Assembly: GCF_030547005.1 (NCBI RefSeq)
Contig: NZ_JAUOPN010000024.1
Span: 1-32,630 of the forward strand
Length of the DNA stretch: 32,630 bases
Direction of reading: 5' to 3'
DNA from: Maribacter sp. 1_MG-2023
GTDB taxonomy: Bacteria > Bacteroidota > Bacteroidia > Flavobacteriales > Flavobacteriaceae
Part shown: piece by piece, positions 1-7,007 of the stretch
How positions within the stretch are numbered: position 1 is the stretch's first letter
Layout of the letters: each line of letters opens with the position of its first letter
The notes under the pieces: model-generated
Seen by the model: only the letters and a program-made list of their open reading frames with translations
Told to the model about the DNA's origin: nothing
The model's database searches: none
Made by a program: the position numbers and the translations under genes

Positions 1-1
1 A

Positions 2-58
2 TTCTTCATCAAATCTGACCTAAATAATAATTATTTATCGAATTTAGAGGTGTCCTAA
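2..58 (+). CDS. C-terminal tail of the IS transposase (OrfB), partial
   Basis: The frame starting at base 2 is open from the window edge and gives 18 residues (FFIKSDLNNNYLSNLEVS) before a TAA at 56-58, inside the terminal inverted repeat. In IS3-family elements orfB commonly runs into the right repeat in this way. The DDE catalytic core lies outside the window, so identity is inferred from position, not from motifs. Confidence 0.5.
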   Translation, partial: FFIKSDLNNNYLSNLEVS

Positions 59-74
59 GAAGGGGAAGCCTACA
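51..74 (-). repeat. IS terminal inverted repeat, right end
   Basis: The reverse complement reads TGTAGGCTTCCC, then CTTCT, then TAGGACA. The copy at 32557-32581 reads TGTAGGCTTCCC, then TAAAAA, then TAGGACA. Twelve outer and seven inner bases match, separated by 5 or 6 unmatched bases. Confidence 0.8.
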
Positions 75-472
75 TTAGTAGACTCTGTATATTCAGTTTT
101 AATTTTTTCTATTTTATTATCTACTCTTACATGCTTTAAATCCGGTTCATGAATTTTATCGACCGATTGATTTTCGAATGGGCTATAGCCTGCTCTCAAT
201 AATTTTAATAGATTTTTACGGTACGAGGTTAGAATTGTTAATCTATCTGCCTTTGTCTTATAATTATTTGCCTTGCCGTAAATATTTTTCATTCGTTCCA
301 ATATATTAGTTTTTGGGTTCCTAAATGAAAAATAGACGTACCATTTTTTTGAAAGATCACCTTTGGCGGTATAGTTTTTTGGTACAGAAAAATTTGGTTT
401 TGTAGACTAATTGTGTTCTAAATCGTGTTCACTTTCGTGTTCAATTGTAATTTCATGCAGAAATATAGACAT
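75..472 (-). pseudogene. Tyrosine-type site-specific integrase, N-terminal remnant cut by the IS
   Basis: The frame from an ATG at 472 reads MSIFLHEITIEHESEHDLEHN, meets an in-frame TAG at 407-409, then continues through KWYVYFSFRNP, NIYGKANNYKTKADRL and LLRAGYSPFEN until the IS boundary at 75. From memory this resembles the N-terminal, DNA-binding arm of Bacteroidetes tyrosine recombinases, which are usually about 400 residues or more. The catalytic R-H-R-Y domain is missing, and beyond base 74 the frame runs into IS sequence. It points away from the tRNA-Met 3' end about 54 bases off, the usual place for an integrase of a tRNA-integrating element. The nonsense codon plus truncation make it a pseudogene. 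Starts at TTG 301 or at other weak codons after the TAG are possible. Confidence 0.65.
413..442. repeat. Three GTGTTC repeats with a 12-base period
   Basis: GTGTTC occurs at 413-418, 425-430 and 437-442, exactly 12 bases apart. In the integrase frame they encode a repeated Glu-His pair every four residues. They also lie between the tRNA 3' end and the integrase body, where arm-type recombinase or excisionase sites are often found. Function is unknown. Confidence 0.5.
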
Positions 473-503
473 AAAAAAACGGTTTAGAGTGAACTAAACC
501 GTT
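473..503 (-). terminator. Intrinsic terminator of the tRNA-Met gene
   Basis: Ten-base arms (478-487 and 494-503, AACGGTTTAG and its complement) enclose a six-base loop. On the minus strand they are followed by a U run (bases 479-473). It lies 22 bases after the tRNA 3' end. Confidence 0.85.
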
Positions 504-525
504 GTTTTACTTGAATTTACTAATG

Positions 526-599
526 TAGCGAGAGGGGGGCACGATCCCCCGACCTCCGGGTTATGAATCCGACGCTCTAACCAACTGAGCTACCTCGCC
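526..599 (-). tRNA. tRNA-Met, anticodon CAT
   Basis: The reverse complement folds as a 74-nt tRNA. The acceptor GGCGAGG pairs with TCTCGCT (two G-T pairs), the D stem GCTC pairs with GAGC, the anticodon loop is TTCATAA (anticodon at 563-565), and the T stem is GGGGG/CCCCC. The discriminator is A and CCA is not encoded. Oddities are an A31-C39 mismatch at the top of the anticodon stem and a T loop of ATCGTGC instead of TTCRANY. It lacks the initiator signature (unpaired first base, three G-C pairs in the anticodon stem), so an elongator Met tRNA is most likely. A lysidine-modified Ile tRNA cannot be fully excluded. A perfect -7 box and a terminator flank it. Confidence 0.93.
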
Positions 600-619
600 A
601 TATTATTTTTTAACGGCTG

Positions 620-653
620 CAAATATAGTGGTAATTTATTTGTTCTTCAACAA
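620..653 (-). promoter_or_regulatory. Bacteroidetes-type promoter of tRNA-Met
   Basis: The minus strand carries TATATTTG (620-627, matching TAnnTTTG) and TTG (648-650) with a 20-base spacer. It lies about 20 bases before the tRNA 5' end. Confidence 0.75.
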
Positions 654-731
654 AAATTTATATAAAAAATAATACCTCACATTTATTTTTTTATCATTTA
701 GAAATATATATATTGCTCGCAATAAAGTAGC

Positions 732-1121
732 ATGAACATGAGCGATAAAATAAAATTTGAAATAGAGTTTGTAATACAGTCTTCACCACAGATGTTATAC
801 CAATACCTGGCAACACCTTCTGGACTGTCAGAATGGTTTGCAGATAATGTGAATTCTAGAGGAGAGAAGTTTACATTTATTTGGGACGGAGCAGAAGAAG
901 AAGCTAAGCTGTTAAAAAGAAAATCAGATGAGTTTGTACGTTTTTCTTGGGATGAAGCAGAAGATGATAGCTTTTTTGAAATGAAAATAATTGTAGATGA
1001 AATAACTAAAGATGTTTCTTTGTTTATAACTGACTTTGCAGAAGATGATGAAATTGAGGAGTCTAAAATGCTTTGGACGAACCAAGTATCAGATTTAAAA
1101 CAGGTATTGGGATCATCCTAA
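732..1121 (+). CDS. START-like domain protein (SRPBCC superfamily)
   Basis: This 129-residue soluble protein has no signal peptide. LYQYLATPSGLSEWFADNV near residues 22-40 and the later FIWDG and VRFSW strands match the START-like/AHSA1-type proteins of flavobacteria, a helix-grip fold that usually binds a hydrophobic ligand. The acidic C-terminal half (EDDEIEESKMLW) is typical of this subgroup. The ligand is unknown. The family usually starts MSDKIKF, so the ATG at 738 may be the true start (127 residues). A terminator at 1148-1173 separates it from the aminotransferase gene. The family call is firm, the role is not. Confidence 0.85.
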   Translation: MNMSDKIKFEIEFVIQSSPQMLYQYLATPSGLSEWFADNVNSRGEKFTFIWDGAEEEAKLLKRKSDEFVRFSWDEAEDDSFFEMKIIVDEITKDVSLFITDFAEDDEIEESKMLWTNQVSDLKQVLGSS

Positions 1122-1147
1122 AAATACCCTTATTTACAGTATCTTTG

Positions 1148-1173
1148 AGCCTTAATTTTTTAAGGCTTTTTTT
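1148..1173 (+). terminator. Intrinsic terminator abutting the next start codon
   Basis: Eight-base arms AGCCTTAA (1148-1155) and TTAAGGCT (1160-1167) with a TTTT loop are followed by a T run to 1173. The ATG of the next gene begins at 1174, so the U tract directly touches the start codon. Confidence 0.75.
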
Positions 1174-2031
1174 ATGTTCAATTTTAATGGTGAACTTCTT
1201 GAGGATAATACTTCTTTTTTAAACGAAAAGAATAGGGGAGTGCAGCTTGGTGATGCCGTTTTTGAAGAATTACGTGTTTTAAATGGTGATATTATATTTT
1301 TAGAAGATCATTATTTACGCTTAATGTCTTCTATGAGAATTCTAAGAATGGAGATACCTATGAACTTTACTATGGAGTTTATGGAAGAAGAAATTCTAAA
1401 AAGTCTATCTGAGAACGATTTAAAAGAAGCAAAACAAATAAAATTTACGGTTTTCAGAAATAGTCAGACCGATTTTTCTAAATCTGATAATAGTATTTCA
1501 TATTTCATTACAAGTAACACGTTAACAAACCCATTTTTTATTCTTAACGAGGGTGCATACGAAGTAGAACTTTTTAAAGATTTCTACAAAAATTCTAGTA
1601 TGTTGTCTAACTTAGATACTAATAATAAAGTTTTAAATGTTGTAGGAGCGATTTACGCACAAGAAAATGATTATCAAGATTGTTTGTTGCTCAACGAAAG
1701 AAAGCAAGTTATAGAGGCTCTAAATGGTAATTTGTTTGTGGTAAAAGGTAATCAGATTAAAACAGCACCTATAACCGATGGTTGCATTAATAGTATTTTA
1801 AGAAAGAAGCTTATAGATATTGTTTCAAAAATAAATAATTTTGAATTTCTTGAGGATAGTATATCGCCTTTTGAGCTTCAAAAAGCAGATGAGTTATTCA
1901 TTATAAATAATATTGACGGTATTATCTCCATAACAAAATATAGAAAGAAAGATTTTGTCAATACAACTGCAAAAAACTTAATGGGTAAATTGAATGCTGC
2001 GGCTAGAATGTCTTTAACTGCAGGTGTTTAG
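1174..2031 (+). CDS. Class IV (fold type IV) PLP-dependent aminotransferase
   Basis: This 285-residue protein belongs to the family of branched-chain aminotransferase, D-amino-acid transaminase and 4-amino-4-deoxychorismate lyase (PabC). Visible signs are GDAVFEELRV near residues 27-36, the probable PLP lysine in TNNKVLNVVGAIYA, the IEALNGNLF segment that lines the cofactor pocket, and TDGCINSILRKKL, matching the phosphate-binding region. The exact substrate cannot be told from sequence; a lyase role in folate synthesis is possible. The start is chosen because FNFNGELL is the usual N-terminus, although a terminator U tract directly precedes it and no ribosome site is visible. The gene converges with yqgE and overlaps it by four bases. 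Confidence 0.87.
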   Translation: MFNFNGELLEDNTSFLNEKNRGVQLGDAVFEELRVLNGDIIFLEDHYLRLMSSMRILRMEIPMNFTMEFMEEEILKSLSENDLKEAKQIKFTVFRNSQTDFSKSDNSISYFITSNTLTNPFFILNEGAYEVELFKDFYKNSSMLSNLDTNNKVLNVVGAIYAQENDYQDCLLLNERKQVIEALNGNLFVVKGNQIKTAPITDGCINSILRKKLIDIVSKINNFEFLEDSISPFELQKADELFIINNIDGIISITKYRKKDFVNTTAKNLMGKLNAAARMSLTAGV

Positions 2032-2588
2032 TTGAGACTCGGGTTTTCTGGAGCATTTGACCAAAGTAGATAGTCACCACCTAATTGGATCATATTTTCT
2101 TTCCAAATTGCTTTTGCGGCTTTTTGAATAATTCTACTTTCATGTTCATTTTCAACAACGATCCATGATTTTGAAGTCAGTTCTTCATCTAGTTGTAAAG
2201 AAGACCAGCCAGAATAACCAAGAAAAAACCGAATATCATCTTCAGAAATAATTTCTTTATTGATAAGATCTACGGTAGTTTCAAAATCACCGCCCCAGTA
2301 AATACCATCTGAAATCTCTACACTGTTATCTATTAAGTGCGGTACTTTATGTATAAAGTAAAGATTGTCTTGTTCTACAGGACCGCCATTATAAACTTTA
2401 AAAGGTATTTCAATTTCGGTGACCAAATCGTTTATTTGATACTCTAGTGGCTTATTCAAAATAAAACCAACAGAGCCTTCATTACTATGTTCTGCTAACA
2501 GCACAACAGATCTATTGAAAGAAACGTCTCCTGTTAAAGATGGTTCTGCAATTAGTAATTTTCCTTTTGTTGGCTTTAATACGATCAT
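2028..2588 (-). CDS. YqgE/AlgH family protein (UPF0301)
   Basis: This 186-residue cytosolic protein has the full family length. Key stretches are GKLLIAEPSL near the N-terminus, FNRSVVLLAEHSNEGSVGFILNKPL, the YNGGPVEQDNLYFIH motif near residues 66-80, and FFLGYSGWSSLQLDEEL. The family was named for AlgH of Pseudomonas, but its biochemical role is unsettled. The gene is read from its own unit, because the HU terminator (2652-2678) lies just upstream. Its 3' end overlaps the convergent aminotransferase gene by four bases. Confidence 0.93.
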   Translation of the reverse strand: MIVLKPTKGKLLIAEPSLTGDVSFNRSVVLLAEHSNEGSVGFILNKPLEYQINDLVTEIEIPFKVYNGGPVEQDNLYFIHKVPHLIDNSVEISDGIYWGGDFETTVDLINKEIISEDDIRFFLGYSGWSSLQLDEELTSKSWIVVENEHESRIIQKAAKAIWKENMIQLGGDYLLWSNAPENPSLN

Positions 2589-2651
2589 TAATTTGCGATG
2601 ATTATATACCTAAAGTAAGACAAATCCGTCTAAATGCAAAAACATGCAAAT

Positions 2652-2678
2652 AAAAAAAGCGCCAACTAAGGCGCTTTT
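2652..2678 (-). terminator. Intrinsic terminator of the HU gene
   Basis: Nine-base arms AAAAGCGCC (2655-2663) and GGCGCTTTT (2670-2678) with a six-base loop sit 20 bases after the HU stop codon. On the minus strand the U run is formed by bases 2658-2652. Confidence 0.85.
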
Positions 2679-2698
2679 AATAAATTATCTGTGTAAAA

Positions 2699-2971
2699 CT
2701 AGTTTACAGCTTTGCCTAAATCAGCACCTGCTTTAAACTTAACTACATTTTTAGCAGCGATTTGGATAGTTTTTCCAGTTGATGGATTTCTACCTTCTCT
2801 TGCATTTCTTTTAGATACGGACCAAGAACCGAAACCTACTAAAGAAATTCTATCTCCTTTTTTAAGAGAATTTTCAACATTTCCCAAGAAAGATTCCAAT
2901 GACTTTTTAGCCGCAGCTTTTGTGATGCCAGCGTCTGCTGCCATTGCATCGATCAATTCTGTTTTGTTCAT
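2699..2971 (-). CDS. HU family DNA-binding protein
   Basis: The 90-residue start MNKTELIDAMAADAGITKA gives the standard HU length. The dimerising helices are followed by LVGFGSWSVSKRNAREGRNP and TGKTIQIAAKNVVKFKAG, which form the beta-arm clamp and end strand. The product compacts DNA and helps form nucleoprotein complexes. A longer reading from 3052 is unlikely, because it would place the promoter box (3014-3021) inside the coding region. The gene has its own promoter and terminator and therefore stands alone. Two near-identical TTATCAACA sites lie upstream. Confidence 0.96.
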   Translation of the reverse strand: MNKTELIDAMAADAGITKAAAKKSLESFLGNVENSLKKGDRISLVGFGSWSVSKRNAREGRNPSTGKTIQIAAKNVVKFKAGADLGKAVN

Positions 2972-3013
2972 AATGTGATAATTAATTGTGATTAAATAAT
3001 TTATACCTATTAA

Positions 3014-3043
3014 CAAATTTATATGGATTTCTGAGCAACACAA
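3014..3043 (-). promoter_or_regulatory. Promoter of the HU gene
   Basis: The minus strand shows TAAATTTG (3014-3021), a perfect TAnnTTTG box, and TTG (3041-3043) with a 19-base spacer. The predicted leader is about 35 bases. Confidence 0.7.
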
Positions 3044-3067
3044 GTAAAACAAGGGGAAATCCCCTAT

Positions 3068-3098
3068 TTTGTTGATAACTCAGCGTGTTTGTTGATAA
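3068..3098. repeat. Pair of TTTGTTGATAA direct repeats, 20 bases apart
   Basis: The 11-base sequence occurs at 3068-3078 and 3088-3098. On the minus strand each contains TTATCAACA, one base from the DnaA box TTATCCACA. They lie between the fmt 3' end and the HU promoter, about two helical turns apart. Confidence 0.5.
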
Positions 3099-3144
3099 AG
3101 TAGGTTTTTTTTTACGTTTCTCGCAGCCCAATAAAGACGGGGCT

Positions 3145-4092
3145 TTACCCCATTTTTGCATTTTTTTCTAAATTAAGACCGTTCAATAGATCTTTTACAA
3201 GCATTCTTTTCTTGCCTTGAAGTTGTATTTCATCGAGATTTAAGTAGCCACCTTGTATAGCAACTTTCATCTCTTTTTTAGTAAATATCAAAGTTCCGGT
3301 TATTAGTTCATGTTCTTCGATTTCTATTTGCGCCTTGTAAATCTTGGTAATTATAGTTTGTTCTCCGTTTGTCAAAGTTGTCCATGCTGCTGGGTACGGA
3401 CTTAAACCTCTTATAAAGTTGTATATATTTTCTTTAGACTTGCTCCAATCTATTTCACATGTTTCTTTAAATAGTTTGTGTGCATCTTTTAAATCGTCGG
3501 AATTTGTTTGTTTTGTAGTTTCAAAATTTCCTTCTTGAATTCGTGCTACGGTTTTCACGACAGTTTCAGCCCCTAAGTACATTAGTTTGTCATGTAAGTC
3601 TTTGGCATTATCGGTTTTTTCTATGCTAGTTTCGTCTTGCATTATAATAGCACCAGTATCTATTTTTTCGTCGATAAAGAATGTGGTAACTCCGGTTTTT
3701 GTTTCACCATTTATTATAGCCCAATTAATAGGTGCTGCACCACGGTATTGAGGTAGAAGCGATGCATGCAGATTAAACGTCCCGTATTCTGGCATATCCC
3801 AAACAAGTTTTGGCAACATTCTAAAGGCTACTACTATTTGTAAATTAGCATTTAGTGATTTTAGGGTGCTTAAAAACTCGGTGTCTTTTAAGTTTGTTGG
3901 TTGTAAAACCGTAAGGTTATTTTCAACAGCGTATTTTTTAACTGCAGATTCGTTTAGTTTTCTACCTCTGCCAGCGGGTCTGTCTGGTGCCGTAATAACA
4001 CCTACTATATTATATTCCTTTTTTACGAGCATGTCTAAAATGCCTACAGCAAAATCTGGGGTGCCCATAAATACAATTCTCAATGCTTCCAT
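3145..4092 (-). CDS. fmt: Methionyl-tRNA formyltransferase
   Basis: The enzyme transfers a formyl group from 10-formyltetrahydrofolate to initiator Met-tRNA in the cytosol. The 315 residues match the family length. RIVFMGTPDFAV opens the Rossmann-like domain, NLHASLLPQYRGAAPINWAI holds the catalytic Asn-His pair and SLLPxYRG signature (about residues 109-128), and DTGAIIMQDE follows. The C-terminal part after about residue 205 is the OB-like tRNA-binding domain. One base separates it from the upstream recQ, so it is probably the last gene of an AAA ATPase-recQ-fmt operon. No clear U-tract terminator follows. Confidence 0.97.
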   Translation of the reverse strand: MEALRIVFMGTPDFAVGILDMLVKKEYNIVGVITAPDRPAGRGRKLNESAVKKYAVENNLTVLQPTNLKDTEFLSTLKSLNANLQIVVAFRMLPKLVWDMPEYGTFNLHASLLPQYRGAAPINWAIINGETKTGVTTFFIDEKIDTGAIIMQDETSIEKTDNAKDLHDKLMYLGAETVVKTVARIQEGNFETTKQTNSDDLKDAHKLFKETCEIDWSKSKENIYNFIRGLSPYPAAWTTLTNGEQTIITKIYKAQIEIEEHELITGTLIFTKKEMKVAIQGGYLNLDEIQLQGKKRMLVKDLLNGLNLEKNAKMG

Positions 4093-4093
4093 A

Positions 4094-5989
4094 TTATAAT
4101 AGTTGGTATTCGTTTATAGTATTTAATGTTACGTAATTGTCTTCTAGTAGTTCTTGTAAGGCTGCAATAACAATGTCTTGATTGATATTTAGACGTTTTT
4201 CTAATTCTAGCGAACTTGCAGCTTTCTGTTTTAAAAGTTGAATGATTTTTATTTTGGCGTGTACAACATCTGTATTGGCTAATTTCTGACTGATGCAAAC
4301 ATCGCATATGCCGCATTCTTTTTCTTGAACCTCCCCGAAATATCCTAATAACTGAATGCTTCTACAAACAGTGTCATTTTCAATGTAGTTCAGCATCTTC
4401 GTTACCTTCTCAATTTTCAGCTGATTTTGTTCTTCAATATTCCTTGCGAAAATATTAATAGTACGGTCATCATCTCGTGGTACCAAGAACAGCATTTCTA
4501 AATCACTTGAAACACTGTTGTATTCAATAATTTCATCTTTTGCTAGTTGTTTAAAGTTTTGATGTAATAATGATTCTGATAAAGCTGTTTTTTTAGATAA
4601 TAAGTACATGTTAATTTGTGTGTCGAATTCAAAGAGTCCGCCATAGGTGCGTAGAACTACTTTTATAAAATCGGCAAGTTTAGAATTTTTGTCAATGTAC
4701 CTATATAATGTATCCTTATCTGTTATGAATTTGATTGTAATTTTTTTTGAGAAATTTTCAGATAGTGATAGTACCGAATTTCTGTCTAGTAGCTGTAATG
4801 CATTATAGGTTAAAAATGTATTCAGCTTATATATGTTACAGAATTCGTTGAAATTTAGATAAAACTTTGCTTCGGTAAATTCTCCGTAGCCAATTTGAAA
4901 AAATGTGTTTAATTTTTTATAAATCATTTTCACATAGGCAACGTCTGGTAAAATGTCGATAAATTGTTTCTTTACCAATACTTTGTCAGTAGTATTGGTA
5001 AGTAGAATTGCCTTTACAAAATCTCCGTTTCTACCAGCTCTACCTGCTTCTTGAAAGTAATTTTCTAAACTATCTGGTATTTGATAATGAACTACTAATT
5101 CAACATCTGGTTTGTCTATACCCATACCAAAAGCATTGGTGGCAACCATAACTTGAACTTTATCTTCTAACCAAAGATTAAGCCGTTCTGTTTTCATTTT
5201 TTGATCAACACCACCATGATAGAATGTTGCCTTGACATTATTCTTTACTAAAAACTTAGATAGTTCTTCTGCCTTTCTTCTACTTCTAACATATACAATG
5301 GCACTGTGTTTTATTTGCTGGCAGTATTGTTTTAAACGACCATTTTTATCTTCGGTCAGTATGACACCGAATCCTATATTTTTTCTAAAAAATGAATCTT
5401 TTACTACAAAAGGATAATTGAGGTCTAATGAAGAAATAATGTCATCGCTAACTCTTTTTGTTGCCGTTGCCGTTAAAGCAACCATTGGAGGGGTAGGGTG
5501 TAGTTCTCGTAATATAGAACAGCTTAAATACGCAGGTCTAAAATCGTGACCCCATTGAGAAATACAATGTGCCTCATCTATAACGAACATAGAAACGTTC
5601 ATTGCCTTAATACGTTCTTGTACCAGTTCTTGTTGCAAGCGCTCTGGTGATAAATACAAAAACTTATAACTGCCGTAAATACAATTATCTAATAGCTTAT
5701 CTACTTCAGCAAATTTGAGTCCGCCTTTTAGACCTATGGCTTTAATGCCTAGTTTTTGAAGGTTGTCGACTTGGTTTTCTATTAGGGCTACTAGCGGAGA
5801 TATAACAATACAAATACCCTCTTTCATTAATGCTGGTACCTGAAAGCATAACGATTTACCACCTCCTGTGGGTAATAATCCTAAAACATCTTGACCATTA
5901 GAAATGGCATTGATGATTTCTTCTTGAGAGCCTCTAAAGCTGTCAAAACCCCAATATTTTGATAAAATTTCTTTTGGTGTATTATTCAC
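4094..5989 (-). CDS. recQ: ATP-dependent DNA helicase RecQ, short form without HRDC
   Basis: This superfamily 2 3'-5' helicase acts in recombination and fork repair. Visible motifs are FRGSQEEIINAI (motif 0), LLPTGGGKSLCFQ (Walker A), VIDEAHCISQWGHDFRPAY (DEAH plus the RecQ aromatic loop), ALTATATKRV, and QEAGRAGRNG (motif VI). Four cysteines in TVC...ECGICDVC form the RecQ zinc site. The 631-residue length and the ending in a winged-helix-like region (SSLELEKRLNINQDIVIAAL) indicate that no HRDC domain is present, unlike E. coli RecQ. The start overlaps the stop of the upstream AAA gene by eight bases, which supports co-translation. Confidence 0.94.
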   Translation of the reverse strand: MNNTPKEILSKYWGFDSFRGSQEEIINAISNGQDVLGLLPTGGGKSLCFQVPALMKEGICIVISPLVALIENQVDNLQKLGIKAIGLKGGLKFAEVDKLLDNCIYGSYKFLYLSPERLQQELVQERIKAMNVSMFVIDEAHCISQWGHDFRPAYLSCSILRELHPTPPMVALTATATKRVSDDIISSLDLNYPFVVKDSFFRKNIGFGVILTEDKNGRLKQYCQQIKHSAIVYVRSRRKAEELSKFLVKNNVKATFYHGGVDQKMKTERLNLWLEDKVQVMVATNAFGMGIDKPDVELVVHYQIPDSLENYFQEAGRAGRNGDFVKAILLTNTTDKVLVKKQFIDILPDVAYVKMIYKKLNTFFQIGYGEFTEAKFYLNFNEFCNIYKLNTFLTYNALQLLDRNSVLSLSENFSKKITIKFITDKDTLYRYIDKNSKLADFIKVVLRTYGGLFEFDTQINMYLLSKKTALSESLLHQNFKQLAKDEIIEYNSVSSDLEMLFLVPRDDDRTINIFARNIEEQNQLKIEKVTKMLNYIENDTVCRSIQLLGYFGEVQEKECGICDVCISQKLANTDVVHAKIKIIQLLKQKAASSLELEKRLNINQDIVIAALQELLEDNYVTLNTINEYQLL

Positions 5990-6557
5990 CCGTTTTATTT
6001 ATAAAATCTATTACAAATTGCATACGATTTTCTATAGTATCAAATGGAACTTCTATTGGCGTATACCCTAGGTCAATATACGTTTTTTCAAGCTTATCGT
6101 GAATGCCACAAGCTTGTTCAAAATTTTCCATTCGTTCGTTATCCTGTACATAAATTTCTTTCCAAGGTGGTAAGATCAATACCTCGTCATACCTGTGTTC
6201 TAAACATAAACTAGCATAACGTTCTTCTGAAGGTTGCCCAAAATAATCCATATAAGCTATAACATCTGGTAACCCACGATCATAGAATAAATGATTTTTA
6301 TGTATGTTTTGTCCATTGATAAAATGCTGTAAACGGGCACTAATTAATTCGTCATTAAAACTTTTTGAATCTTTTACAAAATCAATTGGGTTTACTAATT
6401 TATCCTCTAAAGATACATCGTCCAATGCATCTAAAGTCATTGTTCTAATTACCTCATGAAAACAATGGTATCCATTTTCTTCAAGTGATGATATTAATAC
6501 TGTTTTTCCGGTTCCCGGACCTCCTGTTACAACAATTCTCTTGCTTTTCAAACTCAT
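5982..6557 (-). CDS. AAA-family ATPase (AAA_28, NadR/kinase-like)
   Basis: This 191-residue P-loop protein has Walker A GGPGTGKT at residues 12-19. FYDRGLPDVIAYMDYFG near residue 92 resembles the acceptor-side motif of small nucleoside or nucleotide kinases, and VLILPPWKEIY follows. It belongs to the AAA_28 group, often seen next to recQ in flavobacteria. The substrate is unknown. It is the first gene of the operon with recQ and fmt, diverging from the DUF493 gene. A kinase-like role is inference from the fold. Confidence 0.85.
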   Translation of the reverse strand: MSLKSKRIVVTGGPGTGKTVLISSLEENGYHCFHEVIRTMTLDALDDVSLEDKLVNPIDFVKDSKSFNDELISARLQHFINGQNIHKNHLFYDRGLPDVIAYMDYFGQPSEERYASLCLEHRYDEVLILPPWKEIYVQDNERMENFEQACGIHDKLEKTYIDLGYTPIEVPFDTIENRMQFVIDFINKTGE

Positions 6558-6569
6558 AATTTAGTTCGG

Positions 6570-6577
6570 TAAAAGTA
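6570..6577 (-). promoter_or_regulatory. Possible -7 box for the AAA ATPase-recQ-fmt operon
   Basis: The minus strand reads TACTTTTA, one base from TAnnTTTG, 12 bases before the ATG. No convincing -33 TTG lies at the right distance. Confidence 0.35.
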
Positions 6578-6615
6578 CATAAACCAACATTATTAAAAAA
6601 CTGGTTCATTACACT

Positions 6616-6623
6616 TATCTTTG
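6616..6623 (+). promoter_or_regulatory. -7 box of the DUF493 gene
   Basis: TATCTTTG matches TAnnTTTG exactly and lies 15 bases before the ATG at 6639. It rules out the upstream TTG at 6621 as the start codon. Confidence 0.65.
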
Positions 6624-6638
6624 CATAAAATACTCGTG

Positions 6639-6926
6639 ATGGACGAAAATAACCCAGTTGAATTCTATAAGAAATTAAAGGAGCAATTAACAGAAACCTC
6701 AAAATGGCCTTCTGATTATCTGTATAAATTTATTGTTGAGACGAAAACAGATAAAATTGATAAAATAAATACCATTTTCGATAATACAGGAGCAGTTATT
6801 GATTTAAAAGAATCTAAAAATGGTAAATATACCAGTGTTTCTATTACTGTAAACTTGAAGAGCCCTGACGCTGTTATAGAAAAATATAAAAAAGTAGGTG
6901 AGATAGAGGGCGTAATATCCTTGTAA
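6639..6926 (+). CDS. DUF493 (YbeD-like) family protein
   Basis: This small 95-residue protein begins MDENNPVEFYKKLKEQL. The ferredoxin-like fold is suggested by YKFIVETK, VSITVNLKSPDAVIEKYKKV and the final GEIEGVISL, as in the DUF493/YbeD family. YbeD has been linked to lipoate metabolism in E. coli by gene neighbourhood, but no function is established. The start at 6639 is preferred because the promoter box occupies 6616-6623. It precedes DUF4290 and murA in the same direction, an arrangement I recall as common in flavobacteria. Confidence 0.87.
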   Translation: MDENNPVEFYKKLKEQLTETSKWPSDYLYKFIVETKTDKIDKINTIFDNTGAVIDLKESKNGKYTSVSITVNLKSPDAVIEKYKKVGEIEGVISL

Positions 6927-7007
6927 AATAGCATTTCATCTATAATTTTATTAATTTGGCATCGTTATAAGAATACTTCTCAAACACATTAAGCTAAAAT
7001 TTTCAAT

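Larger units (their letters stand above)
1..74 (+). mobile_element. Right end of an IS3-like insertion sequence (partial)
   Basis: The first 74 bases end in a 24-base terminal repeat (51-74) that is the imperfect inverse of 32557-32581 at the other window edge. Read outward-in, both ends begin TGTAGGCTTCCC and finish TAGGACA. The TG...CA tips and a reading frame whose stop lies inside the repeat fit the IS3 family. The rest of the element lies left of the window. It interrupts an integrase gene remnant. The family call rests on ends and layout only, because no catalytic region is visible. Confidence 0.7.

Noticed and set aside
44..301. Intact 85-residue protein starting at a TTG
   Set aside because: The frame extends further upstream with integrase similarity, and its last eight codons run into the IS end, so it is a truncated fragment.
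2712..2978. 88-residue frame opposite HU
   Set aside because: It is the antisense reading of a conserved gene, with no RBS or homologue recognised.
2972..3052. Longer HU reading from 3052
   Set aside because: The added N-terminus is not HU-like and covers the promoter box.
3105..3144. Terminator after fmt
   Set aside because: A five-base stem exists, but on the minus strand it is followed by an A run rather than U residues.
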